Source: UBA4744 sp035282865 (GTDB lineage: Bacteria; Actinomycetota; Acidimicrobiia; Spongiisociales; UBA4744). From it: DNA of 14,192 bases. The notes beneath the pieces were generated by a model that was not told where the DNA came from, did no database searches, and was given only the letters and a program-made list of their open reading frames with translations. The position numbers and the translations under genes are program-made. Location of the stretch: positions 1 to 14,192 of the forward strand of contig DATEVB010000177.1 of NCBI GenBank assembly GCA_035282865.1, read 5' to 3'. This document shows, piece after piece, positions 1 to 7,332 of this stretch (the first letter of the stretch is position 1; every line of letters begins with the position of its first letter).

Positions 1-30
1 CGGGCGGCCTCAACGGCCGATGATCAAGGC

Positions 31-384
31 ATGAAGCACCGATGCTATGCCTTGCTGGTGGCGATGGCGATGGCTGCCACCGCCTGCTCGACCACCACGT
101 CGACCCCGACAACGTTGGGAGTCGACGGCGCACCGCAAATCATCAGGGACGTCTTCTTGACCGTGACCCGGCAGGCCGCCACTTTGGCCGGCTACGACGC
201 GACCAACGAGCAATGGTTGGAATTCGCTCGCCAGGTATGTAGCGCCGGTTTCGGAAGCTCGGAGGCCCGCGCTGCTTTCGTTGCGGCCCAGGCTGGTCCC
301 CGGGCCGACCAGACCCTGACGCAGATGTGGGCGACGGCTGCCGAGGCCGCGACCAGTTCGTTCTGTCCCATCGGGCCAGGATGA
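31..384 (+). CDS. Putative small secreted lipoprotein with two conserved-looking cysteines, unknown function
   Basis: The 117-residue product starts with a short basic N-terminus (MKHR), a hydrophobic stretch at about residues 6-18, and Cys19 in the context ATAC. This resembles a lipoprotein signal peptide with a weak lipobox (Ala instead of Leu at -3). A Thr/Ser/Pro-rich linker (20-29) follows, as expected next to a lipid anchor. The rest is a small, probably helical domain with only two further cysteines, Cys70 and Cys112, which could form a disulfide outside the membrane. The layout recalls small actinobacterial DUF732-type exported proteins, but I do not recognise the family with certainty. 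The start is the ATG at 31. No good Shine-Dalgarno sequence is visible; GATGAT at 19-24 could be a -10 box of a leaderless transcript. It converges on nrdJ. Gene reality is likely; function is unknown. Confidence 0.7.
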   Translation: MKHRCYALLVAMAMAATACSTTTSTPTTLGVDGAPQIIRDVFLTVTRQAATLAGYDATNEQWLEFARQVCSAGFGSSEARAAFVAAQAGPRADQTLTQMWATAAEAATSSFCPIGPG

Positions 385-393
385 GCCGTTCAG

Positions 394-417
394 CGCGATT
401 GTGCCCGGCGGATCGCG
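394..417. terminator. Possible bidirectional hairpin between convergent genes
   Basis: A perfect 6-bp inverted repeat, CGCGAT (394-399) and ATCGCG (412-417), encloses a 12-nt loop. It can extend with a one-base bulge. It lies in the 62-bp gap between the 3' ends of the lipoprotein gene and nrdJ, where a shared terminator would be expected. No T-tract follows on either side, so it does not meet the classical intrinsic terminator pattern. Confidence 0.3.
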
Positions 418-446
418 GCTAGTAGCTAGTCCCGGTGACCGGCCCC

Positions 447-3400
447 TCAGCTACACCCGGTGGTGCCACCACAGTTGAGGCACTTGTAGCAGCTGCCCGA
501 TCGGATGGTGATATGACCGCAGGTCTCGCAGAGCGGAGCGTCGCCCATCATGCTCGCCAGAGCCGATTGCACGGAGGCGGCTCCGGGGTCGGTTGCTGAG
601 ACGATTGCCGCTCGGACCGGTTGCGGGGCATGGTCGGCGTTGGAACGGTTGCGTGGCGGCCGGGCGTCGACAAACCTGGCTGCGGCAACCTGGGCGCGTA
701 TGTCTTCTTCCATCGCCGCCTCGGTCAGATCGAGCTGAACGCCCGCTTCGACGGCCAGTCCCTTGGCCGGTTCCGGCAACTCCATCTCCCGGACCGGAGG
801 CACCTGGGCCAGCTCGTCGCGCTGCAGGTACTCCACTCCCAGCGCCCTGAACACATAGTCCACGATCGAGTTGGCCATCTTGATGTTGGGATGGCCTTCG
901 ACCATGCCGCGCGGTTCGAACGTCTGGAAAGTAAACGTGTCCACGAACTCGTCGAGTGGCACGCCGTACTGGAGTCCCTTCGAAACCGCGATCGCGAAAC
1001 AGGACAGGATCCCGCGCAAGGTAGCGCCCTCTTTGGCCAGATCGATGAAGACCTCGCCCAACGTTCCATCCTCGTATTCGCCGGTGCGAAGGAACACCTT
1101 GTGGCCGCCGATGCGAGCTTCCTGAGTGAAACCACCACGCCGGGCCGGCAAGAGGAAGCGGGGAGGCTGCATGCCCCGGGCGTATGCCTCGGTTGGCGAG
1201 ACACCGGCCGGGATACGGCCCCAGGCGAAGGCCTTCTCCTCGACCAGGGCGGCGTTGATGTCCTGGACCTCTTCCTGATCGTCCCCCTCGTCGGAGGTGG
1301 CCGAGGACAGCGGCTGGGAGGCTTTCGAACCGTCCCGGTAGAGCGCCATCGCCTTCAGTCCGAGGTCGGCCGACAGCATGTAAGCGCCCTCGATGTCTTC
1401 GGGCATGACCTCGTTCGGCATGTTGATGGTCTTCGAGATCGCTCCCGAAATGAACGGCTGAGCTGCTGCCATCATCTTGATGTGCCCGTTGTGATGAATG
1501 AACCGCTTCCCGTTCTTGCCGTTCTTGTTGGCTGTGTCAAACACCGGGAGGTGTTCCCCGGCCAGCTCGGGAGCGCCCTCGATGGTCTGGCGACCGCAGA
1601 TCACATCGTTGGCCTCGGCCACCTGGCTGCGGGAGAAGCCCAGCGAGGCCAGGAGGTCGAACCCGGGCGACAGGTAACGGTCGGCGGGAATGCCGATAGC
1701 CTCGAGCGCATCTTCGCCCATCACGAACACGTTGAACGCATGGCGGAGGTCGAACACGCTGGGGAGCGTCGCTTCGATCTTGTCGATGGCGTCATCGGGC
1801 ACACCTCGCCCGGACAGGCTTGCGCGGTTGATGTGGGGGGTGCCTTCCAGGGTCATGGTCCCGACGACGTAGCGGACGATCCGATCGATTTGGTCTTCTG
1901 AGTACCCGAGCCGGCGCAAAGCGGGGGCGATCGACTGGTTGGCGATCTTGAAGTATCCGCCCCCCGCCAGCTTCTTGAACTTCACCAGGGCGAAGTCGGG
2001 CTCGACCCCGGTGGTGTCGCAATCCATGAGCAGGCCGATGGTCCCGGTCGGAGCGAGCACCGTGGCCTGGGCGTTGCGGAACCCGTGCGTCTCTCCGGCC
2101 TCGAGGGCCACGTCCCAGACATGGCGGGCTGCTTCCACCAGGGCGCCGGGCGCTTTGGCGGGGTCGATGGCCATCACGTAGTGGCTGATCCCCTCGTACT
2201 CCTCGATCGGCGCGTCGTGGGCGGCCCGCCGATGGTTGCGGATGACCCGCAACATGTGGTCCCGGTTCTCCCAGAAGCGAGGGAACGGACCGATGGCCGC
2301 GGCCATCTCGGCCGACGTTGCGTAGGCACGTCCGGTGAGGACGGAGGTGAGGGCTCCCGTTATGGCGCGTCCCTCGTCCGAGTCGTAAGGGATTCCGGAG
2401 CGCATCAGCAGTGACCCGATATTGGCATAGCCCAGGCCGAGGGTCCGGTACTCGTAGGAGCCGAGGGCGATCTGGTCGGAAGGGAACTGGGCCATCGTCA
2501 CCGAGATCTCCAACACGATCGTCCACACGCGGATGGCGTGCTCGTACGCTTCGATGTCGAAGGTGCCCGTTTCGTCGTTGTAGAACTTGACCAGATTCAG
2601 GCTGGCCAGGTTGCATGCCGTGTTGTCCAGGAACATGTATTCCGAGCACGGGTTCGACGCCCTGATCCGTCCACCCTCCGGGCAGGTGTGCCACTCGTTG
2701 ATCGTTGTGTCGAACTGCATGCCGGGATCGGCACACGCCCAGGCGGCCTCGGCTATCTTCCGCCAGACGTGGCGAGCCTTGACGGAGCGGCGCACCTTCC
2801 CCGTTGAGCGCTCGACCAGGTCCCACTCGCCGTCCTCGATGACTTTCTGCAGGAACTCCTGAGTGACCCTGACCGAGTTGTTGGAGTTCTGACCGGAGAC
2901 GGTCTGATAGGCCTCGCCGTTGAAGTCGGCCGGGAACCCGTTGGCGATGAGGATCTTGGCTTTTTCCTCCTCGCCCTTCTTCCAGTTGATGAACACTTCG
3001 ATGTCCGGATGGTCGACGTCGAGGATGACCATCTTGGCGGCCCGGCGGGTGGTGCCACCCGATTTGATGGCACCGGCGGCCCGGTCGCCGATCTTCAAGA
3101 ACGACATGACACCCGAAGACTTGCCGCCACCCGAGAGGGGCTCACCTTCGGCCCGAATCGTCGAGAAGTTGGTTCCGGTTCCTGATCCAAACTTGAACAG
3201 GCGAGCTTCCTTGGTCCACAGGTCCATGATGCCGCCCTCGTTGACCAGGTCGTCACTAACCGCCTGGATGAAACAGGCGTGCGGGGCGGGACGGCTGTAG
3301 GAGTCGGATCCCGGGATCAGTTCTTCCGTCTCGGGGTCGACGTACCAGAAACCTTGGGCAGGGCCGGTGAGACCGTAGGAGTAGTTGAGCCCGGTGTTGA

Positions 3401-3845
3401 ACCACTGCGGGCTGTTGGGGGCTGCCATCTGGTTGGCCAGCATGTACTTCAGCTCGTCTTCAAACGCCTGGGCGTCCTCGGCCGAGGCGAAGTAGCCACT
3501 CTGCTCGCCCCACCAGCGCCACGTCCCGGTGAGTCGATCAAAGACCTGGCGGGCCGAGCGCTCCGGGCCCAGGCGAGGCTCTCCGTTCTCGTCGAAGACG
3601 CGACGCCCCTCATCGTCGGTTTGGGGGACTCCGGCCTTCCGGAAGTACTTGGAAACCATGATGTCGGTCGCAACCTGCGACCAGGCCGCCGGGATCTCGG
3701 CGTCTTTCATGTCGAACACCACCGATCCGTCCGGGTTGGAGATCTTCGAATCACGGCGTGTCCACTCGATCGACGCGTAAGGGTCTTCACCGGCCTTGGT
3801 GAAGCGGCGGCCGATCGTCAGACCCTTGGTACCTGTCTCGAACAT
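447..3845 (-). CDS. nrdJ: Vitamin B12-dependent (class II) ribonucleoside-diphosphate reductase
   Basis: The 1132-residue enzyme reduces ribonucleotides to deoxyribonucleotides using an adenosylcobalamin-derived radical, independent of oxygen, in the cytoplasm. The class II alpha barrel spans roughly residues 140-840. Visible hallmarks are Cys191 in HACFIQ and Cys411 in NTACNLASLNL, the expected redox pair. NPCSE (398-402) carries the Asn, radical Cys400 and Glu. A PTGTIGLLMDCDTTGVEP stretch lies at 599-616. After an acidic linker (about 853-870) comes a TSCPD-type domain (about 900-1005). The Cys-rich tail has Cys1106, 1109, 1119, 1122, 1125 and 1131, likely a metal-binding and/or thiol-shuttling arm. 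No N-terminal ATP cone is evident. The ATG at 3845 is preceded by GGAGGG (3853-3858) at 7-nt spacing. The gene appears monocistronic, and no nrdR lies next to it. It is the only RNR gene in this window. Confidence 0.97.
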   Translation of the reverse strand: MFETGTKGLTIGRRFTKAGEDPYASIEWTRRDSKISNPDGSVVFDMKDAEIPAAWSQVATDIMVSKYFRKAGVPQTDDEGRRVFDENGEPRLGPERSARQVFDRLTGTWRWWGEQSGYFASAEDAQAFEDELKYMLANQMAAPNSPQWFNTGLNYSYGLTGPAQGFWYVDPETEELIPGSDSYSRPAPHACFIQAVSDDLVNEGGIMDLWTKEARLFKFGSGTGTNFSTIRAEGEPLSGGGKSSGVMSFLKIGDRAAGAIKSGGTTRRAAKMVILDVDHPDIEVFINWKKGEEEKAKILIANGFPADFNGEAYQTVSGQNSNNSVRVTQEFLQKVIEDGEWDLVERSTGKVRRSVKARHVWRKIAEAAWACADPGMQFDTTINEWHTCPEGGRIRASNPCSEYMFLDNTACNLASLNLVKFYNDETGTFDIEAYEHAIRVWTIVLEISVTMAQFPSDQIALGSYEYRTLGLGYANIGSLLMRSGIPYDSDEGRAITGALTSVLTGRAYATSAEMAAAIGPFPRFWENRDHMLRVIRNHRRAAHDAPIEEYEGISHYVMAIDPAKAPGALVEAARHVWDVALEAGETHGFRNAQATVLAPTGTIGLLMDCDTTGVEPDFALVKFKKLAGGGYFKIANQSIAPALRRLGYSEDQIDRIVRYVVGTMTLEGTPHINRASLSGRGVPDDAIDKIEATLPSVFDLRHAFNVFVMGEDALEAIGIPADRYLSPGFDLLASLGFSRSQVAEANDVICGRQTIEGAPELAGEHLPVFDTANKNGKNGKRFIHHNGHIKMMAAAQPFISGAISKTINMPNEVMPEDIEGAYMLSADLGLKAMALYRDGSKASQPLSSATSDEGDDQEEVQDINAALVEEKAFAWGRIPAGVSPTEAYARGMQPPRFLLPARRGGFTQEARIGGHKVFLRTGEYEDGTLGEVFIDLAKEGATLRGILSCFAIAVSKGLQYGVPLDEFVDTFTFQTFEPRGMVEGHPNIKMANSIVDYVFRALGVEYLQRDELAQVPPVREMELPEPAKGLAVEAGVQLDLTEAAMEEDIRAQVAAARFVDARPPRNRSNADHAPQPVRAAIVSATDPGAASVQSALASMMGDAPLCETCGHITIRSGSCYKCLNCGGTTGCS

Positions 3846-3909
3846 GCGTTATCCCTCCACGATCCGGGCACACATCCAGCCCGGTGCCTGCCAGAAGCTG
3901 TCATCGATA

Positions 3910-3957
3910 CCACTAGATGTTGTGGTCGAGGGGGAACCGTTCCACGACATCTGGTGT
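3910..3957 (-). promoter_or_regulatory. Pair of NrdR boxes upstream of nrdJ
   Basis: Two 16-base motifs lie at 3910-3925 (CCACTAGATGTTGTGG) and 3942-3957 (CCACGACATCTGGTGT). As I recall the NrdR consensus, acaCwAtATaTwGtgt, they match at 12 and 11 of 16 positions. They are 16 bp apart (32 bp start to start, about three helical turns), the spacing known for paired NrdR boxes. Box 2 equals the reverse complement of box 1 at 13 of 16 positions. NrdR is the ATP/dATP-sensing repressor of bacterial RNR genes, so these sites probably tie nrdJ to dNTP levels. The nrdR gene itself is not in the window. Confidence 0.8.
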
Positions 3958-3971
3958 GTAGCTTGGACACC

Positions 3972-3998
3972 ATAATCACCCGAACGTAATTACGTCAA
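3972..3998 (-). promoter_or_regulatory. Probable nrdJ promoter (TTGACG / GATTAT)
   Basis: Read on the minus strand, TTGACG (3998-3993) is a good -35 element and GATTAT (3977-3972) a fair -10, with a short 15-bp spacer. This predicts transcription from about 3965 and a leader of about 120 nt. Both NrdR boxes would then lie just downstream of the start, at roughly +9 to +24 and +41 to +56. A perfect 12-nt palindrome, ACGTAATTACGT (3984-3995), overlaps the -35 element and could be an extra operator. The short spacer leaves the exact promoter uncertain. Confidence 0.45.
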
Positions 3999-4259
3999 TG
4001 GTATTCGGTGACCATTTTTCGCGATTTCCTCGCCAACAGGGGGAAGCGCCCGGGAAGTGGGGGAAGTGGGCGTCGCCGTACTCTAGGCGTCGTATGAGAA
4101 GCGCGAAAACCAGGTTCGAGCTTCCAAACCGCTTCGCTCCCAGCTCCCGGGAGCCGGCCGCAACGGCGGTACGCCCGGTGGCCCGGTTGCCTGTTGCTGA
4201 TGGCGTAGTCTTCAAACCGGGACCCAATACCCGGCACTCGAGACGGCGGAAAGCGTGAC
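3999..4259. other. Intergenic stretch between nrdJ promoter and methyltransferase gene
   Basis: This is the rest of a 414-bp gap between divergent genes. It holds three GGGAAGYG direct repeats starting at 4041, 4052 and 4061. It also has a perfect palindrome GCTCCCGGGAGC (4143-4154) and a TAGTCT hexamer (4206-4211) that might be a -10 box for the methyltransferase. A doubtful 54-codon ORF (4094-4258) ends one base before the methyltransferase ATG. I checked a GGTTCGAGC string near 4113 for a tRNA T-arm and its flanks do not pair. No RNA gene or riboswitch core is recognisable. Confidence 0.5.
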
Positions 4260-4997
4260 ATGACCGACCTCCCTCGCCTATACGGAGATCTGGCCGGCTG
4301 GTGGCCGCTGCTCTCGGCGCCCGAGGATTACGCCGAGGAGGCTGAGGTGTTCCGGGTGGTGCTGACCGGTGCTGCGCAGGTCCCCATCTCCACGGTTCTC
4401 GAACTGGGCAGCGGCGGCGGCAACAACGCCTCACACCTCAAAGCGCATTTCCAGATGACCCTGGTCGACAGATCCCCGGGGATGCTCAAGGTCAGTAGGC
4501 GGCTCAACCCGGAATGCGAACACCACCTCGGTGACATGAGGACGGTACGACTCGGGCGTGAGTTCGACGCAGTCTTCGTGCACGATGCGGTTGCCTACCT
4601 GGCGACTGCCGATGAGCTGCGAGCGGCTATGCGAACGGCGTTCGAGCATTGCCGCCCGGGTGGGGCGGTCTTGTTCGTCCCCGATCACCTGAAGGAGACC
4701 TTCCAGCCCGGGACGAGTCATGGCGGAAACGACGGGGAGCGTCGGGGAATGCGGTATCTGGAGTGGACCTGGGATCCCGACCCCGACGACACGATGTATT
4801 TCGCAGATTTCGCCTATCTCCTCCACGAAGACGGCGCAGGCACGTCGGTGCTCTACGATCGCCACCTGTGCGGCCTGTTCTCGCGGGATGAATGGTTGCG
4901 GACGCTCAGCGAAGTGGGCTTCCGCAGCCGCTATGAGGAAGCAACCTTAGGCGACGGGGAGATCCTGAAGATGGTTGTCGGGGTCAACGCCGTCTGA
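4260..4997 (+). CDS. Class I SAM-dependent methyltransferase, substrate unknown
   Basis: The 245-residue protein has the Rossmann-fold methyltransferase layout. Motif I is VLELGSGGGNNASHL (46-60), binding S-adenosylmethionine. TLVDRS (67-72) supplies the acidic residue, Asp70, that normally contacts the ribose. GDMRT (91-95) and FDAVFVHDAVAYL (102-114) correspond to motifs II/III, and a post-motif HCRPGGAVLFV strand lies at 130-140. The C-terminal half (about 160-245) mixes aromatic and acidic strands, as in the Methyltransf_25/11 type. Nothing in the sequence names the substrate. The ATG at 4260 has only a weak upstream GGCGGAAAG as a ribosome binding site. The gene stands alone, diverging from nrdJ and converging on the epimerase-like gene, so context gives no hint of pathway. 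Confidence 0.9.
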   Translation: MTDLPRLYGDLAGWWPLLSAPEDYAEEAEVFRVVLTGAAQVPISTVLELGSGGGNNASHLKAHFQMTLVDRSPGMLKVSRRLNPECEHHLGDMRTVRLGREFDAVFVHDAVAYLATADELRAAMRTAFEHCRPGGAVLFVPDHLKETFQPGTSHGGNDGERRGMRYLEWTWDPDPDDTMYFADFAYLLHEDGAGTSVLYDRHLCGLFSRDEWLRTLSEVGFRSRYEEATLGDGEILKMVVGVNAV

Positions 4998-5081
4998 TCA
5001 GCCGTACGGGTCCGGAGTGTTGCACGGAGTTGGGTTTCTTCGGGTCCGATCATTGGGTAGCTGTTCGAGCAGCCGGCCGGG

Positions 5082-6113
5082 TTAGATCCCCAACGTCAGA
5101 TCGGGAAGGGCGGCGTCCTCGGCCTGGTAGTCGAAGCGGTGGGGCGGCAACTCGTCGGGCATGTTGGCCAGCTCCCATTGTACGGTCATCCCCATCGCCT
5201 CTTCGAATCCGATCCTTTCCCGGTAGCCGAGTTCCTCCCTGATGCGCCCGGTTTCGACCACCAGCGACTGGGCGAAATTCAGTTCGTCGTCGCGTAGGTG
5301 GTCGGGGATGTCTTCGGGCGGCAGGCCGACCACCTCGCCGTGCCAACCGTAGGTGTTGCCGATCGCTTCAATCCACTCCTTCTCGCGGAAAGCGGAGGGC
5401 TCCGCCACGTTGTAGATCCGCCCGGCGGCACGGGGGTCGGTCACGGCCAGGGTGATGGCCGAGGCAGCGTTGTCGACGTAGGTCCGGCTCCACCGCCAGT
5501 CCACGCCGCGTTGGTCGAGGATGATCGATCGGCGGCCGTCCACCATGCGCTTCAGGTAGGGGAACGGCCGGTGCTGGTAGTCGTTGGGTCCGTACACGGC
5601 GGGGAGCCGCAGGATGGTCGCCGGCAAGTCGGGTTCGGCGAGGTAGGTCTGCTCGATCGGGATCTTGTCGTAGTCATGCATCCGGCTGTCGGGCGAGAAG
5701 AGATCCCGGTACGGATACAGCTGTTCCCGGAGCGGGGCCTCCTCCGTCATGGGTTGGGGGACCGGCGGTTGTTGGGCCCGGTTTCGCAGGACGTCGTAGG
5801 CGAGGTACACGTCCTGGCTGGAGATCGCCACCAGCCGCCCCGCCACGCCGTTGAACGCCAGCACCGTGTCGACGGCATCGGCCCGGGCGATGGGAACCAT
5901 GTCCAGGACCACGTCGGGCCCGAACCGCTCGAACTGCCCGGCGAAGGAAAGCAGGTCGGCCCGATCGGCGTGGAGGTGCTGGACGTGGGGGAGTCCCTCG
6001 GGTTCGGTGCCTCCCCGGTGGAACACCGCAACTTCGCATCCCGCTTCGAGGAGCAGCGGGATCGTACGCAGACCGATGAACCTCGTTCCTCCGATCACCA
6101 GCACCCGCCGCAT
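5082..6113 (-). CDS. NAD-dependent epimerase/dehydratase family protein (atypical SDR)
   Basis: A 343-residue protein starts at the ATG ending at 6113, giving MRRVLVIGGTRFIG directly at the nucleotide-binding strand. A frame continues 27 codons upstream to 6194, but that stretch (rich in Arg, Pro and Gln) looks non-domain. A -10-like TACACT lies just before the chosen start. GGTRFIG (8-14) is the Gly-rich NAD(P) motif of atypical SDRs. ISSQDVY (97-103) supplies the usual Ser position. Where extended SDRs have YxxxK, this protein has HDYDKIPIE (Tyr148, Lys150), a YxK spacing. LRLPAVYGPNDY (168-179) and the TYVDNAASAI strand (211-220) fit a sugar-nucleotide epimerase-like fold. Substrate and even catalytic activity are unknown; CSP41-like or isoflavone-reductase-like roles are possible. 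It diverges from tdh. Confidence 0.88.
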   Translation of the reverse strand: MRRVLVIGGTRFIGLRTIPLLLEAGCEVAVFHRGGTEPEGLPHVQHLHADRADLLSFAGQFERFGPDVVLDMVPIARADAVDTVLAFNGVAGRLVAISSQDVYLAYDVLRNRAQQPPVPQPMTEEAPLREQLYPYRDLFSPDSRMHDYDKIPIEQTYLAEPDLPATILRLPAVYGPNDYQHRPFPYLKRMVDGRRSIILDQRGVDWRWSRTYVDNAASAITLAVTDPRAAGRIYNVAEPSAFREKEWIEAIGNTYGWHGEVVGLPPEDIPDHLRDDELNFAQSLVVETGRIREELGYRERIGFEEAMGMTVQWELANMPDELPPHRFDYQAEDAALPDLTLGI

Positions 6114-6120
6114 GGTGGGG

Positions 6121-6126
6121 AGTGTA
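6121..6126 (-). promoter_or_regulatory. Candidate -10 box for a leaderless epimerase-like transcript
   Basis: On the minus strand TACACT ends 7 nt before the ATG at 6113, placing the likely transcription start at the A of the start codon. No Shine-Dalgarno sequence precedes that ATG (CCCCACC lies there). A -35 element at normal distance is not clear; TTGGAG occurs 20 nt upstream. Confidence 0.4.
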
Positions 6127-6231
6127 CGGATCTCCTGTTGAGCCTGCTCCAAACGAGATCGGGGATGCGGCGCGCCCGGCAACCGTCGAAACACGTTGGC
6201 AATCGGAGGAGTAGCCGACCCTGGTGCCAGC

Positions 6232-6237
6232 TAGCCT
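6232..6237 (+). promoter_or_regulatory. Candidate -10 box for leaderless tdh transcript
   Basis: TAGCCT ends 8 nt before the tdh ATG at 6246 and no Shine-Dalgarno sequence lies between, so transcription may begin at the start codon. A small inverted repeat CTGG-TG-CCAG (6221-6230) lies one base upstream of the hexamer and could be part of an operator. No good -35 hexamer is seen. Confidence 0.4.
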
Positions 6238-6245
6238 GAACACCC

Positions 6246-7304
6246 ATGCGAGCGATCGCCAAGAAATCGCCGGCTCCAGGATTCGATATGGTCGATCTGC
6301 CCATTCCGGCGGTGGGTGATGACGATGTCCTCATCCAGGTCAAGGCCACCTCGATCTGTGGAACCGATCTCCACATCTACGAATGGAACTCGTGGGCCCG
6401 TGATCATGTGAAGGTGCCCCTGACGGTCGGCCACGAACTGTGTGGGGTCGTGGTCGACAAGGGTGCCAAGGCCGACGGTCCGGAGATCGGCCAGCTGGTG
6501 TCTGTGGAGTCGCATGTCATCTGCAACCGATGCAGCTTCTGTCGGACCGGCAAGGGGCACCTCTGTGAAAACACCCAGATCCTCGGTGTGCACCGGGACG
6601 GGGCCTACGCGGAATACGTCGTCGTCCCGGCCATGAACGCCTGGGCGGACCCTCCCGAGATGCCGTATTCGATTGCGTCGCTCCAGGAGAACTTCGGCAA
6701 CGCGGTCCATACGGCCTCTGTTCCGCTGGTGGCCGGTCGGAAGGTGCTGGTCACCGGTTGCGGGCCGGTCGGGGTGATGGCCATTGCCGCCGCCCGGGCT
6801 CTGGGAGCACGGTCGGTGTACGCAACCGATGTCAGCGACTACCGCCTGAGCATGGCGTGGACCATGGGGGCCGACCTCACCATCAACCCACAGAGACAGG
6901 ATGTCTTCTCGGCGGTGATGGATGCGACCGAGGGTGAGGGTGTCGATGTGCTGCTCGAGATGTCGGGAGCATCAAGCGCCATCAACGAAGGGTTCCGTTC
7001 CCTCAAGCGCGGCGGGGAAGCTGCGCTGTTGGGCCTGACCTCCACCGATCTCAACTTCAACCTCGACGACCACGTCATCTTCAAAGGGGCCAGTGTCCAC
7101 GGGATCGTCGGCCGCAAGCTGTGGGACACCTGGTACGAGATGCGCGGGCTGCTCCGCTCCGGTGCCGTCGATCTGGCACCGCTGGTGACCCATCGTTTCG
7201 CTCTCGACGATTACGAGAGGGCTTTCGAATTGATGGCAGCCGGGGACTGCGGCAAGGTGGTGATGTTCCCCGATCCGGCCGACGCCGACGGGACTTTGAG
7301 CTGA
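6246..7304 (+). CDS. tdh: L-threonine 3-dehydrogenase, zinc-dependent
   Basis: The 352-residue medium-chain dehydrogenase oxidises L-threonine to 2-amino-3-ketobutyrate with NAD+. The catalytic zinc site is CGTDLH (38-43) with His63-Glu64 in VGHE. The structural zinc loop has Cys93, Cys96, Cys99 and Cys107. The ICGTDLHIYEWNSWA signature (37-51) is characteristic of threonine dehydrogenases rather than general alcohol dehydrogenases. The nucleotide-binding motif is VTGCGPVG (169-176), and Asp195 in YATDVS fits NAD rather than NADP use. The length is normal for the family. The next gene, 28 bp downstream, encodes the enzyme that consumes the product, which strongly supports the call. The start has no ribosome binding site but a -10-like hexamer 8 nt upstream. 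Confidence 0.95.
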   Translation: MRAIAKKSPAPGFDMVDLPIPAVGDDDVLIQVKATSICGTDLHIYEWNSWARDHVKVPLTVGHELCGVVVDKGAKADGPEIGQLVSVESHVICNRCSFCRTGKGHLCENTQILGVHRDGAYAEYVVVPAMNAWADPPEMPYSIASLQENFGNAVHTASVPLVAGRKVLVTGCGPVGVMAIAAARALGARSVYATDVSDYRLSMAWTMGADLTINPQRQDVFSAVMDATEGEGVDVLLEMSGASSAINEGFRSLKRGGEAALLGLTSTDLNFNLDDHVIFKGASVHGIVGRKLWDTWYEMRGLLRSGAVDLAPLVTHRFALDDYERAFELMAAGDCGKVVMFPDPADADGTLS

Positions 7305-7321
7305 CGGGTCAGGAGGCTTCC

Positions 7322-7330
7322 AGGAGGTGA
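7322..7330 (+). promoter_or_regulatory. Strong ribosome binding site that fixes the kbl start
   Basis: AGGAGGTGA is nearly the full anti-16S complement and lies 2 nt before the ATG at 7333 (7 nt from the AGGAGG core's second half to the start is impossible for the upstream GTG). The in-frame GTG at 7327 lies inside this site, so the ATG at 7333 is the real start. Confidence 0.85.
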
Positions 7331-7332
7331 AC

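Noticed and set aside
621..1901. 426-codon open frame on the + strand opposite nrdJ
   Set aside because: It is the antisense shadow of a strongly recognised gene. The product has no recognisable domain, and long antisense frames are expected in GC-rich coding DNA.
3878..3892. AGCCCGGTGCCTGCC resembles a cobalamin-riboswitch B12 box
   Set aside because: It is one base short of the consensus, lies on the strand opposite nrdJ transcription, and no GCCACTG-type core precedes it; the upstream bases are nrdJ antisense.
4105..4135. GGTTCGAGC string suggesting a tRNA T-arm
   Set aside because: The flanking five bases on each side do not pair and no acceptor stem or anticodon arm can be built.
5007..5048. 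Direct repeat CGGGTCCG at 5007 and 5041, plus a small GCTG/CAGC hairpin at 5060-5073, between convergent genes
   Set aside because: Too short and without a T-tract; likely chance in GC-rich DNA, so not called as a terminator.
5298..6239. 313-codon + frame opposite the epimerase-like gene
   Set aside because: Antisense shadow with low-complexity Gly/Val/Arg/His composition and no motifs, while the minus-strand frame has a clear nucleotide-binding fold.
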